Shown here piece after piece: positions 17,721-25,552 of a stretch of 64,000 nucleotides of DNA. The position numbers were made by a program, and so were the translations under genes. Within the stretch, counting starts at the first letter, position 1, and each line of letters starts with the position of its first letter. Origin of the DNA: Planctomycetota bacterium (GTDB lineage Bacteria > Planctomycetota > UBA1135); the NCBI GenBank assembly GCA_021776795.1, contig JAJFFC010000015.1:160657-224656 (forward strand). The letters run 5' to 3'. The notes below the pieces were generated by a model. It searched no databases, was not told the DNA's origin, and saw nothing but the letters and a program-made list of their open reading frames with translations.

Positions 17721-18311
17721 TTATTGGCCGTCTGGCAGGGGCACGGCAACCCGTGCTTGGTCGCGGACGCGGTCCTGCATCGACTGCGGGATTGGGCGGC
17801 AGCCTTCCTCGTTAGAGATGCGGGCGGCTTCCTCGGGTGGCAAGCCTTCGTCGAGGGCGCGGACTAAGGCCCACACCGCAGAGACGCGGCCACCGCTGGC
17901 ACAGTGGAGGAGAACATGGCCATCTTGCTCGGCGATGACCTTGCGGATGGCGTCGGCCGTTTCGAGGGTGAAGTCACCGCCAGAGACCGGGAAGCTGTAA
18001 TAGGCGATGCCGGCTTCGTGAGCGGCGGCAGCCTCTTCTGCCACGCCACTCTCGGTGGGGTAGCGCAGGTTGATGATGGTGGTGTAGCCCTTCTCGGGGA
18101 GCTCGGCGACTTGGTCGGCCCCGATGTAGCCACCGCCGGCGACTTGGTCGGAGAGGATCGTGAAGTTCGGGATTTCCACCGCCTTCGCGGGGCCGCTGCC
18201 TTGGAATGCGCGCATGGGAGCGCTTGCACCGTCCTGGGAATAGTTGGCAGAGGGGCTGGAGCACGAGCCAAAGACCAGTGCAATGGCGAGCAGAGAAACG
18301 GAAGCGTTCAT
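17721..18311 (-). CDS. DUF442-like (BLH) phosphatase-family lipoprotein
   Basis: A lipoprotein signal supports the ATG at 18311 (MNASVSLLAIALVFGSC, cysteine at residue 17). The open frame extends 13 codons further but adds only polar residues ahead of the signal. The domain at about residues 50-190 has the layout of the dual-specificity-phosphatase-like DUF442 family: Ile-rich strand before NLRYPTESG, SFPVSGGDFT, and the P-loop HCASGGRVSAVW, a CX4R loop as is usual in this subgroup. Family members have been linked to phosphatase or sulfide-related chemistry; the substrate here is unknown. Being exported and lipidated is less usual for the family. Confidence 0.75.
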   Translation of the reverse strand: MNASVSLLAIALVFGSCSSPSANYSQDGASAPMRAFQGSGPAKAVEIPNFTILSDQVAGGGYIGADQVAELPEKGYTTIINLRYPTESGVAEEAAAAHEAGIAYYSFPVSGGDFTLETADAIRKVIAEQDGHVLLHCASGGRVSAVWALVRALDEGLPPEEAARISNEEGCRPIPQSMQDRVRDQARVAVPLPDGQ

Positions 18312-18461
18312 CAGATGGTTAGGTACAAGGATGGGCGAGGAGTTCCGCAATCTTTTTGCGGGTGGGTGGTCAGAATATCAGCAGGAAGGGCCAGCCGGGG
18401 TTCGGGCCGCCGCAATCGAGGGTAAGGCCCGCACTCGCGGCAGATGGTGTAGCCTGCTGAT

Positions 18462-19595
18462 ATGAACTCCACGCGAGAGTTTGACCTTGTCCTTCAGGGT
18501 GCCACAGGATTCACTGGGCAACTGGCTGCCGAGGAATTGGCCCTGCGCGCGCCCAAAGGCTTTCGCTGGGCGGTCGCCGGGCGCGACAAGGTACGCACTT
18601 TGGCTTTGGCGCAGCGCTTTGGCGTCGATGCCGTGATTGCCGATGCCATGGATCAAGCCGCCAATGATTCTCTGGCTTCGCGCACGCAAGTGGTGTTGAC
18701 TTGCGCCGGTCCGTTCTCGCGTTACGGCAAACACTTGGCCGATGCTTGTGTGAAGTACAGCACGCATTACGCCGACATCAGCGGCGAGCTACCGTGGATC
18801 GATGGTTTGATTCGAAACCATCATCACACTTGTGTGGAGCGGGGCATCAGCATGATTCCCGCCTCCGGTTTCGATAGCGTGCCTTCGGATTTAGGCTTCT
18901 GGGAATTGCGCCAGCATGTCGGCGCCGAGATTCCCATTCGCGGCTTCTTCACCATTCGCGGTGGCTTCAATGGCGGTACTTTGCATTCCGGCATTGCCCT
19001 TGCCGAGGATCTTGGTGCAGAGGCCTTGCCGCGAGCGACCCAATTGGCGCAATGCTTTGCGGTGCCGAGCTTGGGCAAATGGGCGACACCATTCTTAATG
19101 GCTCCGGTAAACGAAGACACTGTCGCGCGCAGTGAAGCTTGGCGCGTTGCGCAGGAAGACGCCGACGCCCGCCATCAACCCTATCTGGAATACATGTTGG
19201 TGCGCGGCCGCATGCGCGCCAAGGGAGTGCGTTTTGCCTTAAGAACTATGGAACGCATGTTCGCGAGTCGCTTTGGTCGTTCCATGCTGCAACGTTTCGG
19301 CCCCAAGCCAGGTCAAGGCCCGAGTGAAGAAGACATCCGCAATGGCTTTGCGCGTTTGGATTTATTAGCCGGCCCACTCGATGCTCCCGTCGCCCAACGA
19401 AGCTGGAACTGGGAAGGCGATCCCAGCAATCGCATTACGGTGCATTGCTTGGTGCAAACCGGACTCGCTCTTGCTTCCAGTGAAGCCAAAACAGCTGGAG
19501 TGGTGACTCCTTCAGTTGGCTTGGGCGACGCCCTGTGGCAACGCCTTCTGCAAAGTGGGGCGGTTGGCGCACATCACAAAAACAATGGCAAATAG
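18462..19595 (+). CDS. Saccharopine-dehydrogenase-like / trans-acting enoyl reductase family protein
   Basis: This soluble oxidoreductase of 377 aa has a Rossmann start, FDLVLQGATGFTGQLAAEEL (GATGFTG at about residues 14-20), continues with WAVAGRD and with VLTCAGPFSRYGKHLADACV, then HYADISGE. These segments are typical of the family that includes mycobacterial trans-acting enoyl reductases and saccharopine dehydrogenase N-domains. The later segment IPASGFDSVPSDLG is also conserved in this family. An NADP-dependent role in lipid metabolism is plausible by family membership only. A TAGCCT hexamer, matching TAnnnT, ends 6 nt before the ATG, so the transcript may be leaderless. Confidence 0.8.
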   Translation: MNSTREFDLVLQGATGFTGQLAAEELALRAPKGFRWAVAGRDKVRTLALAQRFGVDAVIADAMDQAANDSLASRTQVVLTCAGPFSRYGKHLADACVKYSTHYADISGELPWIDGLIRNHHHTCVERGISMIPASGFDSVPSDLGFWELRQHVGAEIPIRGFFTIRGGFNGGTLHSGIALAEDLGAEALPRATQLAQCFAVPSLGKWATPFLMAPVNEDTVARSEAWRVAQEDADARHQPYLEYMLVRGRMRAKGVRFALRTMERMFASRFGRSMLQRFGPKPGQGPSEEDIRNGFARLDLLAGPLDAPVAQRSWNWEGDPSNRITVHCLVQTGLALASSEAKTAGVVTPSVGLGDALWQRLLQSGAVGAHHKNNGK

Positions 19596-19655
19596 GTGGC
19601 CGTTAGCCTGTAGTGCCTTGCTATTTATAGGATTTGATCAGGCCCGGCGGCCTTC

Positions 19656-20711
19656 TTAGAACCAAACAATTACGCGATTGGTGGTCTCGCAGGTGGATAA
19701 ATCTACGGCTTGGATGCCCACATTTTGCTTGGCACCTGCCGGAAGGAAAAACGGTCCGAGGGCAGCACGGCCTTGAGCATCGGCAGTCACGATTTGTGCC
19801 AGCCGTAGAATTGGGGCAAGGTTGATTTCAGTGCCCGCACAAGGGAAGCCCGCAGGAATCACGGTTGGGCTGTTTGGTCCCTCCGACCAGACGAAAGCCA
19901 CGCTTCCGCCAGGCGTTAGTCCGGTGGCTTTGATTCCTGCATTTCCACCGGTTTGACCAGCGAGCCATAGGGATTTTGGTGGCGTAGGCCCTTCGATGAA
20001 TACAGCTTCAGCCCAAAGTCCGCTCTGAGAGGGTATGTTCACCAAACTGCAAGTCCCGGTATCCTTGTCAATCATCCATAGCACGCCATCAAGATAGTAA
20101 ATCGTGCCAGCGTCGTTGATGCACAGGGAGATCGTGGACCCAAAGGGCCCGCGAAACTGGGGATTTACATCTGTGGCAATGCCGGTGATGGGGTCTATCT
20201 TGTGGAGCCCGTTGTATTGATTAAAGGTCCAGAATGAGCCATCAAAATAATCCATCGCAAGGCTGTTTCGAATGCCCGTATCGCCGACTAAGGTTGCCGC
20301 GCCAGTCTGGAGATCGATCTGATAGAAATCCATTGGCGAGCCACTAGCTGGCGCCGTACGGTCATTGAGTGCAAACAACTGATTGTTGTCATCGAAGGCC
20401 AGGGCGCTAATGCCAAAGAGCGGTGTTTGCGAGACGAAAGTCGCCTGCCCAGTATTGGGGTTTAGCTCATAGATTTCGAAAGCGCTGAAATAGCGACCAT
20501 AGCTCGCAAAGACTCTACCTTGGTTATCAATGGCCATATCGCTCCAAAAGTGAGGCGAGAGGCCAGGATTCCCAATGAAGTTGGGCTCCCCGGTGTTGAT
20601 GTCGAGGGAATACATATCTCCGCCAATGTCTAGGGTCAGGATTTCTTGTGCTGGTGCCAGGGGCGTCCCTGCGGAGAGGGCGACCAGAATCAATGGAAAA
20701 AATTTAGTCAA
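19656..20711 (-). CDS. Secreted beta-propeller-like protein
   Basis: This 351-aa exported protein has a signal peptide MTKFFPLILVALSAGTPLAP at the start. The body contains repeated blades of the type ...YSLDINTGEPNFIG, YELNPNTGQATFV, YQIDLQTGAATLVG and HKIDPITGIATDV, a pattern seen in propeller proteins built from (I/L)(D/N)xxTGxAT repeats. The last 100 or so residues form a distinct C-terminal beta module with two cysteines. The start is TTG, chosen because it is the only one that keeps the signal peptide and it has a good Shine-Dalgarno sequence. Role unknown. Confidence 0.75.
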   Translation of the reverse strand: MTKFFPLILVALSAGTPLAPAQEILTLDIGGDMYSLDINTGEPNFIGNPGLSPHFWSDMAIDNQGRVFASYGRYFSAFEIYELNPNTGQATFVSQTPLFGISALAFDDNNQLFALNDRTAPASGSPMDFYQIDLQTGAATLVGDTGIRNSLAMDYFDGSFWTFNQYNGLHKIDPITGIATDVNPQFRGPFGSTISLCINDAGTIYYLDGVLWMIDKDTGTCSLVNIPSQSGLWAEAVFIEGPTPPKSLWLAGQTGGNAGIKATGLTPGGSVAFVWSEGPNSPTVIPAGFPCAGTEINLAPILRLAQIVTADAQGRAALGPFFLPAGAKQNVGIQAVDLSTCETTNRVIVWF

Positions 20712-20713
20712 AG

Positions 20714-20720
20714 CACCTCC
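20714..20720 (-). promoter_or_regulatory. Shine-Dalgarno supporting a TTG start
   Basis: On the minus strand GGAGGTG precedes the TTG at 20711, with four bases between GGAGG and the codon. Clear Shine-Dalgarno sequences are uncommon in this window, and here it settles the start of the propeller-like secreted protein. Confidence 0.6.
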
Positions 20721-20889
20721 GCAGATAAATGGAAATTGTCGCCATTGGCCAAGTCTACTCCCAAATTAGGATTGGGGGTTAGAATTGACCGGGAAGGCGC
20801 GCCAATACTTTCAGCTTCTCCCGGAACAACCCTTATCGACTCACCCTCCGTTGCGTTCGTGCGCTTGGACTTCGACGCGGGGCTTTGAT

Positions 20890-21645
20890 TCACTCGTCCT
20901 TGGGGCGAATCTGAGTAAACAACTCCTCCACCTTAGCCTGAGTGGCAAAAGCGAGCTCCTTGCGCTCAAGGCCAGGCGGAATCGGTTCTCCAAAGGCGAG
21001 CACCGCATCTTGGCGAGGTTTGCATAAGAGCCGGAACATGTGCAGCGCGAAGGGAGTGTCATCGGACCATGCAGCGGATTCATTTGGGTAACGAATCACG
21101 ACAGGGTAGGTCGGGATGGCAAGGTCAGCCGGTACGGAAAACAGCGAGCGCTTAAACGGAAGAATGGCTTTGCCGTCGCCGCAGGTTCCTTCCGGGAATA
21201 GCGTGACGGTCACTCCAGCCTGCAGGTAGTTCTGCATCATGGCGGCAACGCCCGCAGTTTTATCACGGTCACTGCGGTCGACAAAGACGGTGCCAATCAT
21301 CCACGCCAGTTGGCCGATGAGCGGCCAACGCAGAATCTCTTTCTTCGCAATCAAGCTGGTCGGGTAATACCCCGTCAATACCAAGATGTCGAAATGCGAC
21401 ACGTGATTGCAGATGGCGAAACTCCCTGATGGCGGGGGAGTGCCGATGACGCGTACGCGAATGCCAAGCAGGCGTCGCGTCAGCCAACTCCATAAAAACA
21501 CGCCGCGTTGCCCAAGGTATGCCGTGAGATGAGGCACTCCGCAGGACACAATCAGAATCAAGATTGCCAGTGGCAGCCCTAGAACGGCCATCGCCATCGC
21601 CAACAGGATGCGAAACACACCCAAGGCGATGGCGAAGAAACGCAT
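20890..21645 (-). CDS. plsC: 1-acyl-sn-glycerol-3-phosphate acyltransferase (PlsC family)
   Basis: This membrane-associated acyltransferase of 251 aa probably converts lysophosphatidic acid to phosphatidic acid in phospholipid synthesis. Catalytic HX4D is NHVSHFD (H81, D86). Motif III is FPEGTCGDG, a variant of the usual FPEGTRS in which the arginine is replaced by cysteine. Two N-terminal hydrophobic segments cover about residues 5-35. It starts 7 bp after the stop of pntB and continues in the same direction, so it is probably the last gene of the transhydrogenase operon. The substitution in motif III leaves acyl-acceptor specificity open. Confidence 0.85.
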   Translation of the reverse strand: MRFFAIALGVFRILLAMAMAVLGLPLAILILIVSCGVPHLTAYLGQRGVFLWSWLTRRLLGIRVRVIGTPPPSGSFAICNHVSHFDILVLTGYYPTSLIAKKEILRWPLIGQLAWMIGTVFVDRSDRDKTAGVAAMMQNYLQAGVTVTLFPEGTCGDGKAILPFKRSLFSVPADLAIPTYPVVIRYPNESAAWSDDTPFALHMFRLLCKPRQDAVLAFGEPIPPGLERKELAFATQAKVEELFTQIRPKDE

Positions 21646-21652
21646 GCTGCGC

Positions 21653-23101
21653 TTAAGACTCCTTCAGCTCGGTGACGACGTCTTGCAGGAAGGCCTTGCC
21701 GTCGCCGAAGCACATGTAGGTGTTGTCGCGTTCGAACAGCGGGTTCTTGATGCCGGCGTAACCGGGCGACAAGGAGCGCTTGATCATGAGCACGGTGCCG
21801 GATTCATGCGCATTGAGAATCGGCATGCCGGCAATCGGGCTTTGCGGGTTCTCGATGGCTTCGGGGTTGACCACGTCGTTGGCGCCGACGATGACGGTGA
21901 CATCGGTGGTCTTGAAGTCGCCGTTGATGCGCTCCAGTTCCCACAGTTGTTCGTAAGGCACATCACTCTCCGCCAGCAACACATTCATGTGACCAGGCAT
22001 GCGCCCCGCAACTGGGTGAATCGCGTAGCGCACTTCGCAGCCGCGGCGCTCGAGTTCTTCGCCGAGCTCCTTGACCACGTGTTGTGCTTGCGCCACCGCC
22101 ATGCCGTAACCCGGAATAATGATGACCGAAGTTGCCGACTCCAAAATCATGGCCGACTCTTCGGGGCCTGCCGACTTCACCGAAGTGTATTCATCGGCAC
22201 CGCCTCCACCAGCGGCAGGGGCGTCGCCACCGAATCCGCCTACGAGCACGTTGCCGAGCGATCGGTTCATCGCTTTGCACATTACCGTTGTGAGAATCAG
22301 ACCAGCAGCACCAACCAGGGCACCAGCCACAATCAACAAGGAGTTGCCGATTACGAAGCCTGCCATCGATGCGGCTAGCCCCGAGTAGGAGTTCAGCAGC
22401 GAAACGACTACTGGCATATCAGCGCCACCGATGGGCAGTACCGAGATGATGCCGAACAGGCCAGCGCCGAGGGCCAGCAAGCCGACCATCAGGACTGCGG
22501 TATTCCCTTCGCAGTAGAGGGTGCCGTAGACACCGGCGGCGATACCGCCGATCAGCAACACCGAAGTGAGCAAGTGTCGCGCTGGCAGGATGACAGGATT
22601 GCCGGAGATCTTGCCGGACAGTTTTCCCATCGCGACCAGCGAACCGGTGAAGGTGACGGTACCAATCAGTACCGACAACACAATCGCGATTGCCCAAACA
22701 CCGCCACCAAGGACGACGTCGCCAGCGGCATCCGCAGGGGAGCCGATGGTGGCGCTGCCGAAGCGGCCCCAGAACTCAGTGACCGCGACGAAGGTCGAAG
22801 CCAAACCACCGAAGCCGTTGAATAGCGCGACGAGTTCCGGCATGCCAGTCATCTCGACTCGCTTCGCCATCACACCGCCGACCGCGCCACCAAGCAGCAG
22901 ACCAGCAATCACGGTAGTCCAATCAAGGTCAATGCCACCTTCGGGCCGGACCAAGGTCACCACGATGGCGAGCAACATACCAACGGCTGCCAGCTGGTTA
23001 CCCGAGCGCGCGGTGCGCACCTTCGACAAGCGCTTGATGCCGAGGATGAAGAGGAACGTTGCTACAAGGTAGAGCAGTCCAGCAGGAGTGAAGCCCTCCA
23101 C
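21653..23101 (-). CDS. pntB: NAD(P) transhydrogenase subunit beta
   Basis: This 482-aa subunit has about nine membrane helices in its first 290 residues, then the NADP(H)-binding domain III from about residue 310 (IIPGYGMAVAQAQHVVKEL, MPGHMNVLLAESDVPYEQL, VIVGANDVVNPEA, SLSPGYAGIKNPLF). All the expected dIII signatures are present. The complete enzyme couples hydride transfer from NADH to NADP+ to proton entry at the inner membrane, supplying NADPH. It follows pntAB with no gap (stop and start adjacent at 23101/23102). Confidence 0.95.
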   Translation of the reverse strand: MEGFTPAGLLYLVATFLFILGIKRLSKVRTARSGNQLAAVGMLLAIVVTLVRPEGGIDLDWTTVIAGLLLGGAVGGVMAKRVEMTGMPELVALFNGFGGLASTFVAVTEFWGRFGSATIGSPADAAGDVVLGGGVWAIAIVLSVLIGTVTFTGSLVAMGKLSGKISGNPVILPARHLLTSVLLIGGIAAGVYGTLYCEGNTAVLMVGLLALGAGLFGIISVLPIGGADMPVVVSLLNSYSGLAASMAGFVIGNSLLIVAGALVGAAGLILTTVMCKAMNRSLGNVLVGGFGGDAPAAGGGGADEYTSVKSAGPEESAMILESATSVIIIPGYGMAVAQAQHVVKELGEELERRGCEVRYAIHPVAGRMPGHMNVLLAESDVPYEQLWELERINGDFKTTDVTVIVGANDVVNPEAIENPQSPIAGMPILNAHESGTVLMIKRSLSPGYAGIKNPLFERDNTYMCFGDGKAFLQDVVTELKES

Positions 23102-23404
23102 TTATTTGCCCTCCTTCTTTTTCTTCTTGCTGCTGAACATAGCAAGCATGCGGTCGGTGACCATGAAGCCACCAACCACGTTGATGGTGGCGAGTGCGAT
23201 GGCAATCACTCCCAATATGCGGGAGGTGGTTGGATCGTCGATTGCGAACTGCGCGCACATCAAGGCGCCCACAATCGTGATGCCTGAAATGGCGTTGGCG
23301 CCGGACATCAGGGGGGTGTGCAGCGTCGGCGGCACCTTCGAAATCAGTTCATTGCCGACCGCAATGGCCAGCATGAACACGAAAAGCATCAGGAGGAAAA
23401 TCAT
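23102..23404 (-). CDS. pntAB: NAD(P) transhydrogenase subunit alpha 2 (membrane part)
   Basis: This 100-aa protein has three hydrophobic helices and the family stretch LISKVPPTLHTPLMSGANAI, followed by GVIAIALATINVVGGFMVTDRML. It corresponds to the membrane end of the alpha subunit, encoded separately here as in many bacteria with the three-gene layout. The C-terminus is a lysine cluster (SSKKKKKEGK). It overlaps pntAA by 4 nt and abuts pntB, so all three subunits are co-translated. Confidence 0.93.
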   Translation of the reverse strand: MIFLLMLFVFMLAIAVGNELISKVPPTLHTPLMSGANAISGITIVGALMCAQFAIDDPTTSRILGVIAIALATINVVGGFMVTDRMLAMFSSKKKKKEGK

Positions 23405-24564
23405 GATTCGTTCGTGGTGGTTCCGAGTGCGGTGGCGGTGCCTTCGTGGCGCACCTTGCCATGATGAATGGCCATGGCGCCGGCGATGATTTCATCTTCG
23501 AAATCAAGCTTGATCGCGAGTTCGTCGTTCTCTTTGGTGGGCACCAAGTGGTCGACCACATGCTGCACGTTACGGGCGTAAAGCTCCGAAGCGTGTACCG
23601 GCACAGTGGCGGGCAGGTTGGGCGTGCCAATGATGTGCACGCCGTGGCTCACGGCGGTGACGCCTACTTCGCTGCCCTCAACGTTGCCGCCCTGTTCGAC
23701 AGCAAGGTCGACGATGACCGAACCGGCGCGCATGCCAGCGATCATGACATCGGGCACCAACACTGGCGCGCGTTTGCCGGGAACTTGTGCCGTGGTAATG
23801 ACGACATCGGCAGCGGCGACACTCGAGGAAACGGCTTCGGCTTGGCGGCGCTTGTAATCGTCGGAAGCCTCTTTGGCGTAGACACTGGCTTCTTCGGCGC
23901 CTTCATCTGGGGCGACCTCAATGAACTTGCCGCCGAGGGATTCGACTTGCTCTTTCACCTCGGGGCGGATGTCGGTGGCTTCGACGATGGCGCCGAGGCG
24001 CTTGGCGGTGGCAATCGCTTGCAAGCCGGCCACACCCACGCCAAAGATGACCACGCGTGCGGGCTTTACGGTTCCGGCGGCAGTCATGAGTAAGGGGAAG
24101 TAACGCCCCAGTGCAGAAGCTGCAAGCAACACTGCTTTGTAGCCAGCGATGTTGGCCTGCGAAGACAGTGCGTCCATCTTTTGCGCCAAAGTGGTGCGTG
24201 GCACCAACTCCATGGCGAAGAAACTGGCCTTGGCTTTGGCGGCAGCGGCGGCGCCATCGGGATCTTGTGCAGCTTGCATGAAGCTAATCAAGATCGAGCC
24301 TTGCTTGAGTTGGCTTGCTTCCTCGGCAGTGGGGCGCGCCACCTTCAGCACCAAATCGGCGCGGGCGCATCCAGCAGCAAAGTCGGGGACGACCTCGGCA
24401 CCGGCTTCCTGCAGTGTGGCATCGGCGCAATAAGCGGCTTCGCCGGCACCGGCCTGGACAAGGACAGAAAAGCCACGCTTGGTATAGCGGGCAATGGTTT
24501 CAGGAGTCGCGGCGACACGGCTTTCGCCTTCTCGACTCTCTTTGGCGACGAAGATCGTGGTCAT
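23401..24564 (-). CDS. pntAA: NAD(P) transhydrogenase subunit alpha 1 (NAD-binding)
   Basis: This 387-aa soluble subunit is domain I of the proton-translocating transhydrogenase. It opens with the alanine-dehydrogenase-like FVAKESREGESRVAATPET, has the dinucleotide loop VVIFGVGVAGLQAIATAKRLG (GxGxxG at about residues 175-180) followed by the acidic TDIRPEV, and the mobile loop region near DDYKRRQAEAV. It is the first gene of pntAA-pntAB-pntB-plsC, divergent from the rRNA methyltransferase gene. Confidence 0.95.
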   Translation of the reverse strand: MTTIFVAKESREGESRVAATPETIARYTKRGFSVLVQAGAGEAAYCADATLQEAGAEVVPDFAAGCARADLVLKVARPTAEEASQLKQGSILISFMQAAQDPDGAAAAAKAKASFFAMELVPRTTLAQKMDALSSQANIAGYKAVLLAASALGRYFPLLMTAAGTVKPARVVIFGVGVAGLQAIATAKRLGAIVEATDIRPEVKEQVESLGGKFIEVAPDEGAEEASVYAKEASDDYKRRQAEAVSSSVAAADVVITTAQVPGKRAPVLVPDVMIAGMRAGSVIVDLAVEQGGNVEGSEVGVTAVSHGVHIIGTPNLPATVPVHASELYARNVQHVVDHLVPTKENDELAIKLDFEDEIIAGAMAIHHGKVRHEGTATALGTTTNES

Positions 24565-24652
24565 GGGCAGAGGTCATTAGGATTCGACCGAAGAAGAAGC
24601 CTAGCGATGCCCCCCGGGACAGCGCGAGAAATCTCGACCTTTCCGTCGGGTA

Positions 24653-24658
24653 TATACT
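24653..24658 (+). promoter_or_regulatory. -10 box of a probably leaderless transcript
   Basis: TATACT ends 6 nt before the ATG at 24665. A transcript started from it would begin at or next to the start codon, so the mRNA is probably leaderless. No convincing -35 hexamer was found at the usual distance. Confidence 0.45.
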
Positions 24659-24664
24659 CTGGCG

Positions 24665-25552
24665 ATGGATACCTTCGCCTTCCCTGGTCTTGATGGCTAC
24701 CAGCTTCTTGATAGTGGTGAAGCTGAGAAATTGGAGCGCGTCGGGCCCTACCTGCTGCGCCGACCGGACCCGCAAGCCATTTGGCACCGGCGGCTCCCCG
24801 CCTCGGAATGGCGCGAGGCCGATTTCCGCTTTGTACGTGAGAGCGACCGCGGCGGCTACTGGGAGACCAAGACCCCTGACCTGCCCAAGGAATGGGATTT
24901 AGAGATCGAGGGCGGCCGGTTCCGCATGCACCCGACCCCCTTCAAGCACATCGGCCTGTTCCCAGAGCAGGCGGTGAATTGGGCTTGGACTGCCGCGCAA
25001 GGGCGGCGGATTGCCACAGAAAATGGGGAGAAACCACGAATGCTCAATTTGTTTGGCTACACCGGCGTCGCGAGCATTTTGGCGGCTCAGGCGGGCTGGG
25101 AGGTGACCCATTTGGATGCCTCACGTGCTTCGGTGGACTGGGCGGCTGAGAACGCTCGGCGCAGCGATCTGGACGAACGCGCGATTCGTTGGATTCTGGA
25201 CGATGCCAGCCGCTTTGTGACCCGCGAGATTCGTCGCGAGAAGCAGTATCACGGCATTTTGCTCGATCCACCGCACTATGGTCGCGGGCCCAAGGGGGAG
25301 AAATGGCAGTTCGAAACCGGCATCATGAGGTTGTTGGAAGACGTGCACACTCTTCTCGCGCCCACGCCTGGAAGCTTTTTGATTCTCAGTTCCTACGCCA
25401 TCGGTTGTTCCCCTCTCGCCTTCGACAACATGCTCCGCGACCTTGGTCCTGGTGCCGTCGAAACCGGTGAGTTGTGGGTGCCGGAAGAAGGAAGCACACG
25501 CCGATTGTCCTGCGGATTCTGCGGGCGTTGGCAAAGACAAGACGGAGGATGA
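24665..25552 (+). CDS. Class I SAM-dependent rRNA methyltransferase (RlmI/RlmK-like)
   Basis: This 295-aa enzyme has the SAM-binding motif I RMLNLFGYTGVASILAAQAG, with acidic motif II THLDASRASVDWAAENA, and the catalytic segment GILLDPPHYGRGP (DPPxYGRG), which is typical of the cytosine-5/guanine rRNA methyltransferase group around RlmI. The PUA domain of longer family members is missing, and the N-terminal 80 residues replace it. The target base cannot be inferred. The last codons overlap the start of the hybrid kinase gene (ATGA), and the RluA-type gene follows, so this is a three-gene operon. Confidence 0.85.
   Translation: MDTFAFPGLDGYQLLDSGEAEKLERVGPYLLRRPDPQAIWHRRLPASEWREADFRFVRESDRGGYWETKTPDLPKEWDLEIEGGRFRMHPTPFKHIGLFPEQAVNWAWTAAQGRRIATENGEKPRMLNLFGYTGVASILAAQAGWEVTHLDASRASVDWAAENARRSDLDERAIRWILDDASRFVTREIRREKQYHGILLDPPHYGRGPKGEKWQFETGIMRLLEDVHTLLAPTPGSFLILSSYAIGCSPLAFDNMLRDLGPGAVETGELWVPEEGSTRRLSCGFCGRWQRQDGG

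Noticed and set aside
16951..18000. 349-codon open frame on the plus strand
   Set aside because: It is an out-of-phase frame over the end of the FG-GAP gene and the antisense of the DUF442-like gene, with Arg/Pro/His-rich composition.
18345..18361. Hairpin CCGCAA-TCTTT-TTGCGG
   Set aside because: The 6-bp stem lies between divergent genes, so it is not a terminator, and no promoter element fits it; it could easily arise by chance.
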